From Letharia columbiana (taxonomy: Eukaryota > Ascomycota > Lecanoromycetes > Lecanorales > Parmeliaceae): 64,000 nucleotides of DNA. Below are positions 49,655-61,692 of the stretch, piece after piece. The notes under the pieces were generated by a model. The model was not told the origin of the DNA. It was given only the letters and a program-made list of their open reading frames with translations, and made no database searches. The position numbers and the translations under genes are program-made. Position 1 is the first letter of the stretch. Every line of letters starts with the position of its first letter. The stretch lies in contig NW_023501165.1 of NCBI RefSeq assembly GCF_014066305.1, forward strand, positions 1 through 64,000, read 5' to 3'.

Positions 49655-49688
<34 letters not shown>

Positions 49689-50045
49689 TTATAAGTAAGT
49701 AAGTAAATAAATAATATAATTTCTTTATAGTTATCTAGTATACTTATCTTTTAATTATTTAAGATCTCGTAAAGATAATAAATACTTTAAATACTACTCT
49801 TTCGAGCGCTTTAAAGTTCGCCACGGAGTGAGTTTTATAATTATAGAATAATTAGATAATATATATTTTTATTACGAAGTAGAGAAGAAATTCTTATATC
49901 GGCGATAGCGATAGTAATATTATACTTTCTAGGTTACTATAATACTTCTTCTCGAGTATATTATTAAAGCGTTAAGGGGCTTTAATTTAAAGAAGATTAA
50001 TTAATAAATAAGAGAAGGGTAGTTAAAGAGGTATTTTGATATATA
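48700..50045. other. Normal-composition flank then RIP DNA with an AAGT microsatellite
   Basis: 48,700-48,830 keeps normal composition and includes GGTTTTTTAAACCCGATAAA, possibly an end of another element. RIP-type DNA follows. I see no gene, and the region from 48,830 to the gypsy LTR fragment has no recognised transposon domain. Confidence 0.5.
49575..49716. repeat. (AAGT)n microsatellite
   Basis: Imperfect tetranucleotide run of AAGT with interruptions (TACTATAAGT, AAATAAATA). It has no C and little G at RIP-sensitive positions, so it persists unchanged inside mutated DNA. Confidence 0.9.
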
Positions 50046-50049
50046 TTAG

Positions 50050-50279
50050 TTATTTTAAATTTAATATTTTATAAATTCTATAAAAGAGATAGTATTTATT
50101 ATAAGCGTATTCTATATCTCTCTTAATATATTATTTAGCTCTATAATCTATTAGAATCTAGCGTATCTTAATAAAGCTATTTATTATTATCTAATATCTT
50201 CTATTTATATAGTTATTCGATATCTAATTATCTTATTTAATATATTTATATTAATATTATATCTATAGTAATTCTAATA
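50050..50279 (+). repeat. gypsy left LTR, 5'-truncated
   Basis: It matches the last 230 bp or so of the right LTR: GCGTATTCTATATCTCTCTT, TATTATTTAGCTCTATA, TCTAGCGTATCTTAATAAAG and the end ATTCTAATA. The first 600 bp of the LTR are missing, and upstream sequence from about 50,040 is unrelated. Confidence 0.8.
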
Positions 50280-50339
50280 TTATAACTAGATTATCTTACT
50301 TACTATATTTAAATTAATAGATAAATTTAAGAAATTTAT

Positions 50340-52560
50340 TAATAGAAGCTTTAATAAGATATTAAGTTAAGTTATTATATCTCTAGATAAATCTATTATA
50401 TAAATAATATATTATAAAGAATATCTATTAAAATAACGTAATAGTTTTATAATTAGTTAGAGAGATAAAGTAATTATTAGACTAGTTTATTTATATAACT
50501 AATAAATTTAAAGAAATCGTTATTTAACTTAATAATTATATAACTAACTTCTTAAGCGAAGTAAAAGTATTTAAAAGAACGATATTTAGACTATCTATAG
50601 TTTTTATAATAGTTTAAATAATCTATAAATTAAGAAAAAAGTCCTCGTAAAATACTAAAAAAAAATTTATATAATATTATTTTTCGAATTTGTAGTAAAG
50701 CCTTATAAAAGATATTATAAGAAAAGATTTCTTTTTCTTCTTCGCTTAGTATTTATAATATTAAAAACTTAAGAGAAATAAAGTAATTCTCTTTTTTTTA
50801 TTTTAAAACTATTATAAATTTCGAATATATAATTAAATAAGATAAATCGAGTTAATAATCTTCTTACTTAGATATTTAATTATTAATAATTTTTACTATT
50901 TAATAATATAGTAAAGAATATCGAGATTATTACGAATCTTTAATAGATCGTTAATATTAATTAACTATATTATTAAATCGATAAGAAGTCTAATTAATTT
51001 CTTATTATACTTCGCGATCTCCGCTATTAATAAGATTAATTTCAAAATATAATTAAATAGTATATCGATCTTAAGATTAAAAAGAATAAGATAATAAATT
51101 AATAAGATAAAGTTTAATAATGTTTAAAATAACTTAATATTAAGGTTAAAAAGCTATAAGAATATAATAGAGAGCTTTAATAATAGCTAATAATAATATA
51201 ATTAGATATATTTAAAGATTTATAAATTATCTCTAAAATATAAGTATTAACCTTATTAAAGCTCGTCTAAATTTTACTCTTTATCTATAAAAAAGAGAAG
51301 TTTATTAAATTATTAGATTCTCTCTTCTTTATTAACGATAAGAATCTTATATAAAAAAATTAATTAGTTAAAATAAAGAAAAGATTATTAAGTAATAAGA
51401 ATTACTATCTTATCGAAACGTTTTAAATTATTTATCTTCTATTATATATAAATAGAGAAGCGATCTCTTATACTCTAAATAGAAGATATAAGAATATTAT
51501 AAATCTTTATATATTAGTTAGCGAGGTTATAGACTAGCTAACTAAGATCTATAAAGAAATAAATTATTATAAGAAAGTAAGATATAATTACGATTCTTTA
51601 TAATAAATAACTTAGCCCTTTAATAGATTTTATATAAAACTTATTAGACTCGATTTTATACTTAACTATAATGAAACTTATCTAAGAAATAATTTAAATA
51701 CTAAGCTATAAATATATATTTAACTCTATTTTATTTTTATAGCCCTTTCTAATTATAAATCTATATTCTTAAGAAATATTAAGAAATATCTTATAAATAA
51801 TAATAACTTATAGCGCGTAAGCTATAAACGATATCTAGCTCTAATTATTAATAAAATAACTTTTAAAATTATTATAACTCGAATAAGAAAGATAGTTATC
51901 GCTAAAATTAAGAATTATATATCTTTCGTTATTATATTAAGTACTTATACTTTAAATATCTTTTAAAGTATATCGAAGATAACGATTAATATAAATTTGA
52001 GAAACTTAATATATTTTAATTATAGAAAGATAAGCTACGTAAGATATAATTATCTAATATAAGAATAGATTAATACTAGTAAGAAGACTTTATAGAAAAT
52101 AAGAATTTACGAACTTATTATCGATAACGAATATAAGATAAATCTATTAATCGACGCTTACGAAGTCTTTAAAAATTTTAGAAATAAATAATCTCTATTA
52201 AAGTTATAATAAGAGAAATCTATAATATATATCTATTAAATAATTTTAATAATTCTTTAATATATTATTCTTTTAGAATATAAGTTACGCTATTATTATA
52301 GAGATAAAAATATTTATTTTAAAACGTCTTTATCGATAGTAGATATATTAGAGTATATATAGTTATTAATAAGTCTCTAATTTATAGAGTTTACGAAGAA
52401 TTACTATTAAAATTAATCTTATTATCGAAATTTAAATCTCCAAAGAATTACGATAATCGAATCGCGAAGAAGCCTATTATCTATTATTTACTTTCGATAA
52501 TAATAGTAAATAATTATCGAGAGGGAATATATTCTATATTTATCGCCTCTCTTATATATA
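50340..52560 (+). pseudogene. gypsy gag and protease relic
   Basis: Gag-like Lys/Glu/Asn-rich frames lead to a CCHC zinc knuckle at 52,012-52,053 that reads Y-F-N-Y-R-K-I-S-Y-V-R-Y-N-Y. The spacing (X2, X4, X4) is exact, and all three Cys and the His are now Tyr (TGT/TGC to TAT, CAC to TAC). In the same frame NLLIDAYEVF at about 52,140-52,170 is placed where the aspartic protease motif D-x-G is expected. Asp (GAC 52,153-52,155) is kept and the next residues fit a mutated G-C. The protease call is tentative. Confidence 0.65.
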
Positions 52561-53099
52561 ATATAATTCTAAAAAAACTATAAATAAATAAGTATAAGAT
52601 ACTTCTCGATATAATAAAAAATAAGATTCTCTTTATATTTAACCGCTATAATTATAACGATAACGAGATCTTAATAGCGAAGAATCTCGCTATCTTATTA
52701 AAATTAAAACTCTTTATCTTATAGATTATCTTAAAGAAAGAATCTTCTCTCTAATTTATATATAACGATAACTTGAATTTTATTATTAACTTAAACGTCT
52801 CTAGCGAACTAATTAATAAGAAGAGGTCTATATCTACTTCTCGAGATATAAAATAAAAATAAGATATAAATTTATAATCTATTAATATCGTCGAAATTAA
52901 TATTATATTATACTACTAATTAGCGCGTAATAAGAGAAATCGACTATTTACTCTTATTATAAATAAGATCTATAACTCGTTATTAAAGAAGTTATCTCCT
53001 CGAAAGAAATTACGTAATTCTCGTATATTAGTTAATAAGCTATACTCTTATAACTTAGAAAAGAAGTATAAGAGATATTATAGATCGAATTATTCTATT

Positions 53100-55700
53100 T
53101 AAATTAGCGTTATCGAAATTATTAACTCTAAAGATATTAAACGAAAACTCTCTATTAAGTATTACGACTATTTAGATATTTTCGATAGAACGAAGATAAA
53201 TAAATTATTATTATATCGCCCTTATAATTATAAATTAGAGTTTATTAAAATCGCTATTATCGATCTATCGAAGAGTTAAGTCTATTTTATATTAAGATAT
53301 AAGTTAAAATAAATTAAGAAGTATTTAGACGAGTATTTAAAAAAGGGGTTTATAATATCTAATTATACTTCGTTCGTATTCTCTATTCTATTTATCGAGA
53401 AATTAAATAAAGGCCTATACTTTTATATAGACTATCGAAGATTAAATACTATTATTAAGAGAAATCGATATCTAATTCTATTAATAGACGAGGTTCTCGC
53501 GAGAATTCAGAGTTATAAATATCTCACTCGATTAGATATTATAACCGCATTTAATAAATTACGTATATACCCCGATAGTAAGAATTTTATTATATTTATT
53601 ATCTTTCTCGATATATATAAGTATTAAATACTTTTCTTCGATCTAATTAATAGTCTAGTTATCTATTAATAATATATAAATAATATTCTATTTAAGTACT
53701 TAAACGACTTCTACTAAGTCTATCTTAACGATATTCTCATTTATAGTTAATTAAGAAAAAAATATATTACGTATATCTAAAAGATCTTTTAGAAGTTATA
53801 AGAGATCGAATTATAGATAAATATTCTTAAATATAAATTTTATATCTAAAAAACGAAGTTTTTAGATCTTCTTATTTCGATTAATAGTCTTCGAATAAAT
53901 CTTATTAAAATTTAAGTTATTATTAAATAGTTTACCTCTATTAATTTAAAGAAGATATAGATCTTTATTAACTTTTATAACTTCTATTATTAATTTATAA
54001 GAAACTTCTTAAAAATTATAAAATTAATAATAAAATTTATAATTAAGAAAGCGATATTTAATTAACTATTAATCTATTAGAAAGTCTTTTATTTACTAAA
54101 GATAGTTATTATAAAAGCTTCGATTCTATATTATTTCGATAAATCGAAGAATATTATACTTAAAACGAACTTCTCTAATTATATTAATAATAATATTCTA
54201 TTCTAATATAATAATAACGAAGTTTTATATCTAATAGCTTTCTATAGTAAGAATTTTATCTTAATTAAATATAATTATTAAATCTATAATAAGAAGTTAT
54301 TAACTATTATTCGCTATTTAAAATATTAATATTCTAAATTAAAATATATCGATATCTCTATTAAGATCTTTATAGACTATAAAGACTTAATATACTTTAT
54401 TAAAGAAAGAGATCTAAGTCGTTACTAAGCTCGCTATTTAAATATACTATTCGAATTTAATATTAAAATTATCTATTATTTAGGGCTTTAGAATATTAAA
54501 GTTAATATATTTATATATATAGCTAATTCTAAGTTAAATAGCTCTAAGAATAAATATTTAAAGTAGTAATACTAGATAATACTTACGCTTAATTATTTAA
54601 AATTTAATAATAGTAATATCGAGATATATATTATCGACGATTCTATCTTCTATAGAATAGTTTAAGAAAATAAGATTAATAAGTTATATAACGAGATTCG
54701 TAAGATAATTATAAAAGATAAGAATAAACTTCGTAGAATTACGCTTAATAAGTACTTTATAGAGAATAAGATACTCTATTATAAAGATCGCTTATAGATA
54801 TTAGAAGATCTATATATCGACATTATTCGCGAAGTATATAATTAGCTTTTATATAAATACTTCGATATAGTTTATATCTATAAGTTACTTAAGTAAAAAT
54901 ATTATTAATAAGATATAAAAGCTATAGTTTCTATCTACGTTCGAAATTACTACGTTTACTATAAATTTAAAATCTCTCGCGATCGAAAATATAGCTTACT
55001 ATAATCTCTATTAATTTCTTAAAAGCGATAATAAGATATCTCGATAGACTTTATAACGAGTTTATCTATATCTAATAAATATAATACTATCTAAATAGCG
55101 ATAGATTAACTTACTAAGAAACGATATTACGTTATATACTCTAATATAAATAAAGAAATTATAATTAAAAAGATAATTAATATATTACTTAAGAAGGTCT
55201 TTCGCTTATATAGCTTATCGACGTTAATAATTTCAAATAAAGGCTCTTAATTTATATCGATAATATAAAAAATCTTTTATAAACGATTTAAAATTAAGAT
55301 TAAGCTATTAATAGTTTTTTATTTTAAAATTAATAAATAGATTAAACGAGCTAACTAGAATATAGAATACTATCTTTAAATATATTATAATTATATATAA
55401 AACGATTAATCTAGATAATTATTTATTATCGAGTTCGCTAATAATAATACTACTTTTATAATAATAAGTATTCTATTATTCTTTATAAATAAAAGCTTTT
55501 ATTTTTAAATAAGTTTTAGCTTAAATATTATTAATTATAATATTACTTATAAGCGCCTTAACGCTATTTAAGCGAAGAATATTATTAAATATATATAGTA
55601 AGTTCTTAACTATATTTAAAATAATATAAATCGCGTTTAAAAGACTATAGTAACTTAGATTAATAAGCGATATTAGAAGATTACTTTTAAAGTAAATAAT
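53100..55700 (+). pseudogene. gypsy pol relic: RT, RNase H, integrase
   Basis: One frame runs through the whole region. RT: LEFIKIAIIDL, YLDEYLKKGFIISNYTS, FYIDYRRLN (53,421), RNRYLILLIDE and LDIITAFNK (Asp GAT 53,535-53,537 kept). The active site is YLNDILIYS, with the first Asp of Y-L-D-D now AAC (53,727-53,729). RNase H: catalytic T-D-x-S is TNFS (AAC 54,168-54,170). Integrase: an H-H-C-C region with KLLK near 54,890, then DISIDFITS (first Asp 55,047-55,049 kept), SNKGS for S-D-R-G-S (Asp now AAT, 55,236-55,238) and IKRAN for T-E-R-A-N (Glu now AAA, 55,344-55,346). The losses are all G to A in TpG or GpA-rich contexts, as RIP predicts. No product is possible. Confidence 0.88.
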
Positions 55701-56121
55701 ATAATCTTTCTTAATAATAAGAATATTATTTTAAATTAATTATCTTAAAAATTAAATAATAAGAGATATAGTCTATTTAAAGTTATAGATCTTATAAAAA
55801 TTTTATATTGCTTAAAGCTTCTAGTAAGTATAAAGATCTATAATATTTTTTATCTTAATCTTTTAAGTCTTATATTAATAAACTCCTTATTTAAATAGAT
55901 TAATTCTTTATTAAAATATATTATTATCGAGAATTGAATTAAATAAGTAATAAAGGAGATTATCGTACTTAAATTTATTAACGACTATCTTAAATATTAA
56001 ATAAAATAAAAGAATCTTAATAGAGATTTTAAATAATATAACTTAAACGATAATGAGTTCGAAAATTATTAAGATATAATTAATAATTTCTATAAATAAT
56101 ACTCGAAAGTAGTTTATTAGA

Positions 56122-56995
56122 TATAGTAATATCTTAGATATCGCGTTTTTAAATAAATTAAAATCGTTCGATATTTTATAACAACTTTATTTTTTATATT
56201 TATAAAATAATTTCTAAAATCTATATTCTATTATAATAATCTTTATCTTAAACTTATTAAATTAGCTTTCTTATCTAATATAATTCTTAATATATTTTAA
56301 GATTATATTAGATTATACGCGAATCTTATTATCGTTATCGCTAAGTATAATTAATATTAACTAAATAACTTATTATAAAGAGATTTACGTTAATATAATT
56401 TAATATTAAATTAAAATTTAGCGATTACGATTTAATTTAATTTAGAATTTCTTAATTAATTAAGTTATATTATTTTATTAATATTCTTTACGCTAAAATA
56501 TTAACTTAAGAATTATTATTATCTATTAAAATATTTATAATTACTACTCGTTTATTATTATACTAATTTCTTTTAAATTAAGATTTTTATACTCGCTATA
56601 TCTCTAGCTAATAATAACGTTAATATAAAGATTAAGATATAAACTCTCGCTATTTATATTATCGTTAAGAAATATTATAATATTAAAAATCTTAAATATT
56701 AAAAGTTCTTTATTATTTTTTTAATTTTTAAGCGAGCGTATATATATACTATTTCTACTACTCTTCTACTTATTAATTATAAAAATATAATTCTATAAGA
56801 GAGAGGGAATAGTATTACGAGCGTATTCTATATCTCTCTTAATATATTATTTAGCTCTATAGTCTATTAAGGTCTAGCGTATCTTAATAAAGATATTTAC
56901 TATTATTTAATATCTTCTATCTATATAGTTATTTAATATCTAGTTATCTTATTTAATATATCTATATTAATATTACATCTATATCGATTCTAATA
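56122..56995 (+). repeat. gypsy right LTR
   Basis: About 874 bp beginning TATAGTAATATCTTAGATAT (ancestrally TGTAG) and ending TATCGATTCTAATA. It aligns along its length with the solo LTR at 32.6 kb and at its 3' end with the truncated left LTR. Confidence 0.8.
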
Positions 56996-57311
56996 ATATT
57001 CGAATAATGCGATCTAATTAAATTAAATACTCTCGAGTCGAGTCGAGCTAAATTATTAAAATTTAAAATAATATTAGATAATCTTTTAATAATTTTCTTT
57101 ATAATATATTAGATAATCTACGCTACGTAATAGAATAAGATAAGATAGAGTTTTAGATATTTAATACTATCTCGCTTCGAGTTAAGGTTTTTAACGAAGT
57201 AAAGTAGATTAGAATAAGATTTTCTATCGAGATAATAAAGATACTTCGTAACTCTTATTAAGTCTATTAATTAAATTAGCTTAGAGCTATTATTCTTATT
57301 ATATTATTATA
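56996..57311. other. RIP-mutated DNA, no feature seen
   Basis: AT-rich spacer between the gypsy LTR and element B. I see no recognisable motif. Confidence 0.5.
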
Positions 57312-57910
57312 AACGAGTAAAGGCCTATAAATTAAATTCATAATCATTTTTTTTTAATCGAAACTATCGAGTAAATTTTAGTGAGCGATCTTTGATAAGC
57401 GATATCTGAATTCCTTACCTTTAAATATCTATAAGACTAAATTTAGTAATTTTTTTTTATCTAAAAGCTTACATTATACTCTATAGTTTAAATAGAAAAT
57501 TTTGAAATTTTAATAGAAAATAAAAAAGTTATTCTAAAATCAAATAATGTATACCTATTTTTTTTTGATCAGGGCTGTCCGGCTGTCCGGCTGTCCGGCT
57601 GTCGAGCGAACTCTGGTGAGAGATACTTGAATTCCTTGCGTTATAATAATTATAAAACCAAATTTCAAAATTCTTAAAAATTCGGAAAGCCCAGACTGCG
57701 CTCCAAAATCCAAAATTTAAAATCTCGAAAAGTTAATAGAAAAAAAAAAAGTTTTTATATATGTTAATAATGTGCATCTATTTTTTTAATAGTTGCGAAC
57801 GTTAATTTGTTTACCCGCGATATCTAACTAAAAAGCGTAGACCTAACGAATTAATAATTGATTATATATATAAATTCAAAATTTTCTAGTTTAGCTCTAT
57901 CTTATTTTAT
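57312..57910. mobile_element. Family ABC element, copy B (short, lightly mutated)
   Basis: Starts GTAAAGGCCTATAAATTAAA and ends GTTTAGCTCTATCTTATTTT, the termini of copies A and C, but is only about 600 bp. Within it a segment of about 230 bp is present twice in diverged form (CGAGTAAATTTTAGTGAGCGA at about 57,368 and CGAGCGAACTCTGGTGAGAG at about 57,602). Between them lies GGCTGTCC repeated three to four times (57,567-57,602). It retains CA and TG, so it is much less RIP-mutated than A and C and is either younger or too short to be recognised by RIP. Confidence 0.7.
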
Positions 57911-58720
57911 TATATATACTAATATAATCTTATATATCTTCTAATTATCTTTCTAAGTATTTATATCTTATATTCTAATTTAGATTATAATATCGTATTC
58001 TATACTCTAATTTACTCTATTTTTAATATATTTTATTAAAATTTAAAGAGATCGCTTAAGAATATTTAGAGTTTATTAAGTTAATAAGATATATCTTAAA
58101 ACTCTACTTTAGATTAAGATAAAGTCGAGATTTTAAGAAAACTCGAAATCTCGACTTAAAATCTTACTTCGACCTCGACTCTTCTCGAAACTTCGTTAAG
58201 ATTTCTCGCCTTATTATATAGCGTAAGATAGTCGATATCGATTGAGATTATTAACGGCGATAATAAGGCTTATAAATATCGTATTATAGCTTCGAAAGAT
58301 CTTTATAAATAAGCTAATAAGGGAAGTACGCTTAATAGAGTCTATATAAAGTCGTTGTTAAATAATAAGAATCTAAGTAATCGATTTTTAATAAGACCTT
58401 AAATTACTTTCTAAAGACTTCGAATAAATTTAATTTATTTAAAAATACGATATTCGAGGTTTTCTTAAGCTATATAATAATTTAAAGACTAGACGTTTTC
58501 TATTATCTAGATAAGAGTATATATATAAGTCTATCTATAAGTCTACTTATAAGTTTATCTATAAGTTTATCTATAAGCTTATCTATAAGTTTATTAATTT
58601 AAAGTAAAAGTAGATATATAAGTCTCTCTATAAGTTTACTAGCTTAAAGTAGAAGTAGATATATAAGCCTCTCTATACGAATCGATTATTAAATAAGTAA
58701 CTGAGATAGTTAAGAAATAA
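57911..58720. repeat. RIP-mutated DNA with 12-bp and 45-bp tandem repeats
   Basis: 58,524-58,592 holds about six copies of ATAAGTYTATCT (12 bp). It is followed by two copies of a unit of about 45 bp (AAAGTAGAAGTAGATATATA). The upstream part has no recognised feature. The repeats adjoin the Fot1-like relic and may belong to its left end. Confidence 0.65.
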
Positions 58721-60060
58721 AGTTATTAATCTATAATTTTACTATAGCGAAAGAATTATATTTCTTATTATTTCTCTATTAATAGCTTTAAAGAATTTAA
58801 AAGAGCTATTTAAATATATACGCTAAGATATTATAATTAACGAGTATTATTAAATCTTTATAGCCTTTAAGATTAACTTAAACTCTTAAAAAAAAGCTTT
58901 ATCTTATATTAATTATATTATATTATAATCTTATTTTTATTACTCTTACTCGACGTATTACTAGAAAGACTTATTTTTATTAAAAAGTATATTAATATAA
59001 ATAGTAATTAAGTTCTATTAAGAAATAAGCTTTAAAATTATAGATTCTATAGATAGTAGAGTTAGATTAATTTCTAAAAGTTACCTCTATTAGATATATA
59101 GTTAAAGAAATACTAATAGAAAAGAATAATTATAAGAAATTAAGTATAAATTAGATAATAAGCTTTCTAAGATATTATCTAAATCTATAGAGTTAATTTA
59201 ATTAGTTATTAAATAAAGAACGTATTATAATTTATAATCTAGCGAAGTTATTATAATAGTTTTAATTTATAAAGTTAGTAATTTAGAAGTACGATATTTA
59301 GACGATTAATATATATAATATAGATAAGAAAAAGAGTACTCTCGATTCTAATACTAAAATGAGAGTTATATACTTTAAGTATAATATACATATATATAAA
59401 GCTTAGAATAGGAGTAGAGAATAGATATCTCTTATTAAATATATATCCGCTGATGAAAGGCTTCTTATATTATTTATTATCTTTAAAGAAAAGTGTTAAA
59501 TAAAGATCTAATACGAAGTCTTAAAGGATAAAGTTATATAAATTACGATAAGTGAAAATGGTTGGATAAATAACGTCTTAGGTTTAAAGTGGTTTATTAG
59601 ATATATATAAGTTATATCTTTTTATATATAAAGCTTCTAACTTACTTCTTATAGATCCTTTAAGTCGTAAACTCGATAAATTATTAAAGAATAGTATCGT
59701 CTTCTTATATTTAATGGGTATATATTATATATTAGTATTAAGATTATTAAATTCTATACTAATAACGATATTATTCTTTTATATCTATCTATCTATATTA
59801 TATATATTCTTTAACTACTAAATATAGAATTTTTTAAATCTTTAGCGACTATATATTATAAATATTTAGAGAAGAATATAAAGCTTAGAGGTAACTATAT
59901 AATAAATAAAATAGATTTTATTTAATTAATTTAAATAATAAGAAAGAATATCGTAATAAAAAAGAATATTAAATATATATAATAAAAGAGTAAGTTATTT
60001 TTAATTGAATTATAAATTATTCTTAATAAATTGAAATTTAAAGTATTAGAATCGTTGTCG
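58720..60060 (+). pseudogene. Fot1/pogo-like (DDE_1) transposase relic
   Basis: The plus strand reads as a pogo-superfamily transposase. NIYNIDKKKSTL carries the first catalytic Asp (GAT 59,323-59,325, kept; the adjoining Glu is now Lys). ISADERLLILFIIFKEKC near 59,445 and ENGWINNVLGLKWF near 59,545 match conserved family blocks. FNGYILYIS is the usual D-G-H-x-S-H block with Asp now Asn (59,713-59,715). LLNIEFFKSLAT follows with the third Asp now Asn (59,821-59,823), in frame with the second and 36 codons away, as expected for this group. Gln and Trp codons are stops. The N-terminal DNA-binding domain is not clearly readable and TIRs were not found. Confidence 0.82.
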
Positions 60061-60280
60061 AATATATCTATAGATATTATAGTCGTAATATTTAATAGTA
60101 ACTTTGTTTTTATATTCTATACTCTAGTAAATATAAAGTAAGTTAATTAGCTAGTTTAATAAATTAAGATTAATAATAATAATTCTATAATATTAGAAAA
60201 GCTTAATAAAGTATATAACTTAGCTCTAGTAAGTAATATCTTATTAAAGATTATTAATAATAATCTTATTAAGATAGATT

Positions 60281-61160
60281 ATTAGTCGAAAAGATATAAT
60301 ATTATATAAAATATTAATTTATTATATTATACTCTAATATAATATAAGATATTAATATTTATATAATTCTATATCTAATATAATATAAGATCTTAACGAA
60401 ATATTTTACGATATTATATATCTATAATATTATATTATAATATAATATATATATAAGATATTTTAATTAGAATTTCTATATTTAAAAGTATAAGTAGCTA
60501 TTTTAATTATTATTCTAATTAATTATAGTCGTTACTACTATAACTATCTCTATTATAACTATCTACTATAACTATCTCTATTATAGCTATATCTATTATA
60601 ACTATTATCGAAATATAATCTTCATATATCTTAGTTATTATATTTTTTAATTATCTAATTTTATACTATAGTCTCGAAGAGATTTTAGAGAATTAATTCG
60701 TTCGTTTTATATATTATATATCTAATATTTTAATAGCTATTACTATTATAATTATTATTATTATAGTTATAATAGTAGTAATTATAATAATAATAGCGAT
60801 AATAGTAATAGTAATAATAGTAATAGCTATAGTAATAATAGTTATAATAGTAATAGCTATAATAGTAATAGCTATAATAGTAATAGCTATAATAGTAATA
60901 GTTATAATTAACTAGAATAATAACTAGAATAGCTACTTATACTTCTAAATATAGAAATCTTAATCGAAATATCTTATATATATACTATTTTATAATATAA
61001 TATTATAGATATATTATATCGTAGAATATTTTGCTAAGATCTCAAATCCATATTAGAAAAATGAAATAATATTTAACTCTATTTATATTATACTCGAGTA
61101 CGATATAATATTACTTAATATGAAATATCCCATGAAATATATTATATCTTTTCGATTAAT
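60281..61160. mobile_element. 880-bp foldback element with long TIRs and 10-bp TSD
   Basis: Two inverted arms of about 240 bp (60,281-60,525 and 60,905-61,160) start ATTAGTCGAAAAGATATAAT and end with its counterpart ATATCTTTTCGATTAAT. An exact 10-bp duplication AAGATAGATT flanks it at 60,271-60,280 and 61,161-61,170. The centre (60,540-60,905) is itself nearly palindromic, with TATTATAACTATCTC-type repeats on the left and a TAATAGTAATAGCTATAA array on the right. There is no coding capacity. Long TIRs and a 10-bp TSD suggest a Mutator-like nonautonomous element. Lone arms of the family lie at 8.0 and 32.2 kb. Confidence 0.85.
60765..60912. repeat. TAATAGTAATAGCTA simple repeat
   Basis: Imperfect 3-, 6- and 15-bp tandem units of TAATAG/CTATAA in the core of the foldback element. 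They are mirrored by CTATTATAACTATC units at about 60,535-60,605, so the core can fold as part of the hairpin. Confidence 0.8.
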
Positions 61161-61170
61161 AAGATAGATT

Positions 61171-61677
61171 AATAGAAAAAAGAATAAGACTAAGTATAAA
61201 TAAATATATTAAGATAAAGTATAGATTATAAATCTTAATATTATTTAATAGTAAAAGAATTAATTCGCTATAAAGTAGTTTAAATAGTAATTTCGAAGTA
61301 TATATTATCTCGAACTAGCTATTTTTAAAGATATAAAGAGAGATAGAAGTTTAGTTAAAAAAAGGCTACTATATCTTCTATATTAGATCTATTAATATTA
61401 TTAATACTTATTCTATTATAGTAGTTATAGCGAGATAGAAGAGAAGATAGAAAAGAAGATATAAGAGAAGATATAAGAGGAGACGTAAGAGAAGATAGAA
61501 GAGGAGGTAAGAAAGTAGTGATAAAAGAAGACGTAGTAAAAGAAGAGATAGAAGAAGAAGAGGTAGTAACGATTTTTTCACGAATAGGTAGATCGATAAG
61601 GTCTAAAAAACGATAAATTAGGTTCTCCGATATTTTAGTATCGCTAGTAATAGAAGACCAGTATTTTTTATTATTAT
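61171..61677 (-). other. Ser-rich open frame in RIP DNA, possible gag start
   Basis: About 105 minus-strand codons (61,677 to about 61,355) are free of stops in otherwise stop-filled DNA, rich in Ser, Thr, Leu and Ile (for example YRFLDLIDLPIREKIVTTSS). The apparent ATG further right lies inside element C and is accidental. Low-complexity GAAGA/AGAGG repeats on the plus strand explain much of the openness. It may be the beginning of a decayed retroelement gag, but no family is recognised. Confidence 0.3.
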
Positions 61678-61692
61678 TATATCTAGTTATTA

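Larger units (their letters stand above)
50050..56995 (+). mobile_element. Ty3/gypsy retrotransposon, RIP-inactivated
   Basis: A plus-strand element with gag, protease, RT, RNase H, integrase in that order, diagnostic of Ty3/gypsy. A 5'-truncated left LTR lies at about 50,050-50,279 and a full right LTR at 56,122-56,995. A solo LTR of the same family is at 32.6-33.4 kb. Gag/protease are read in one frame and RT to integrase in another. Confidence 0.88.
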
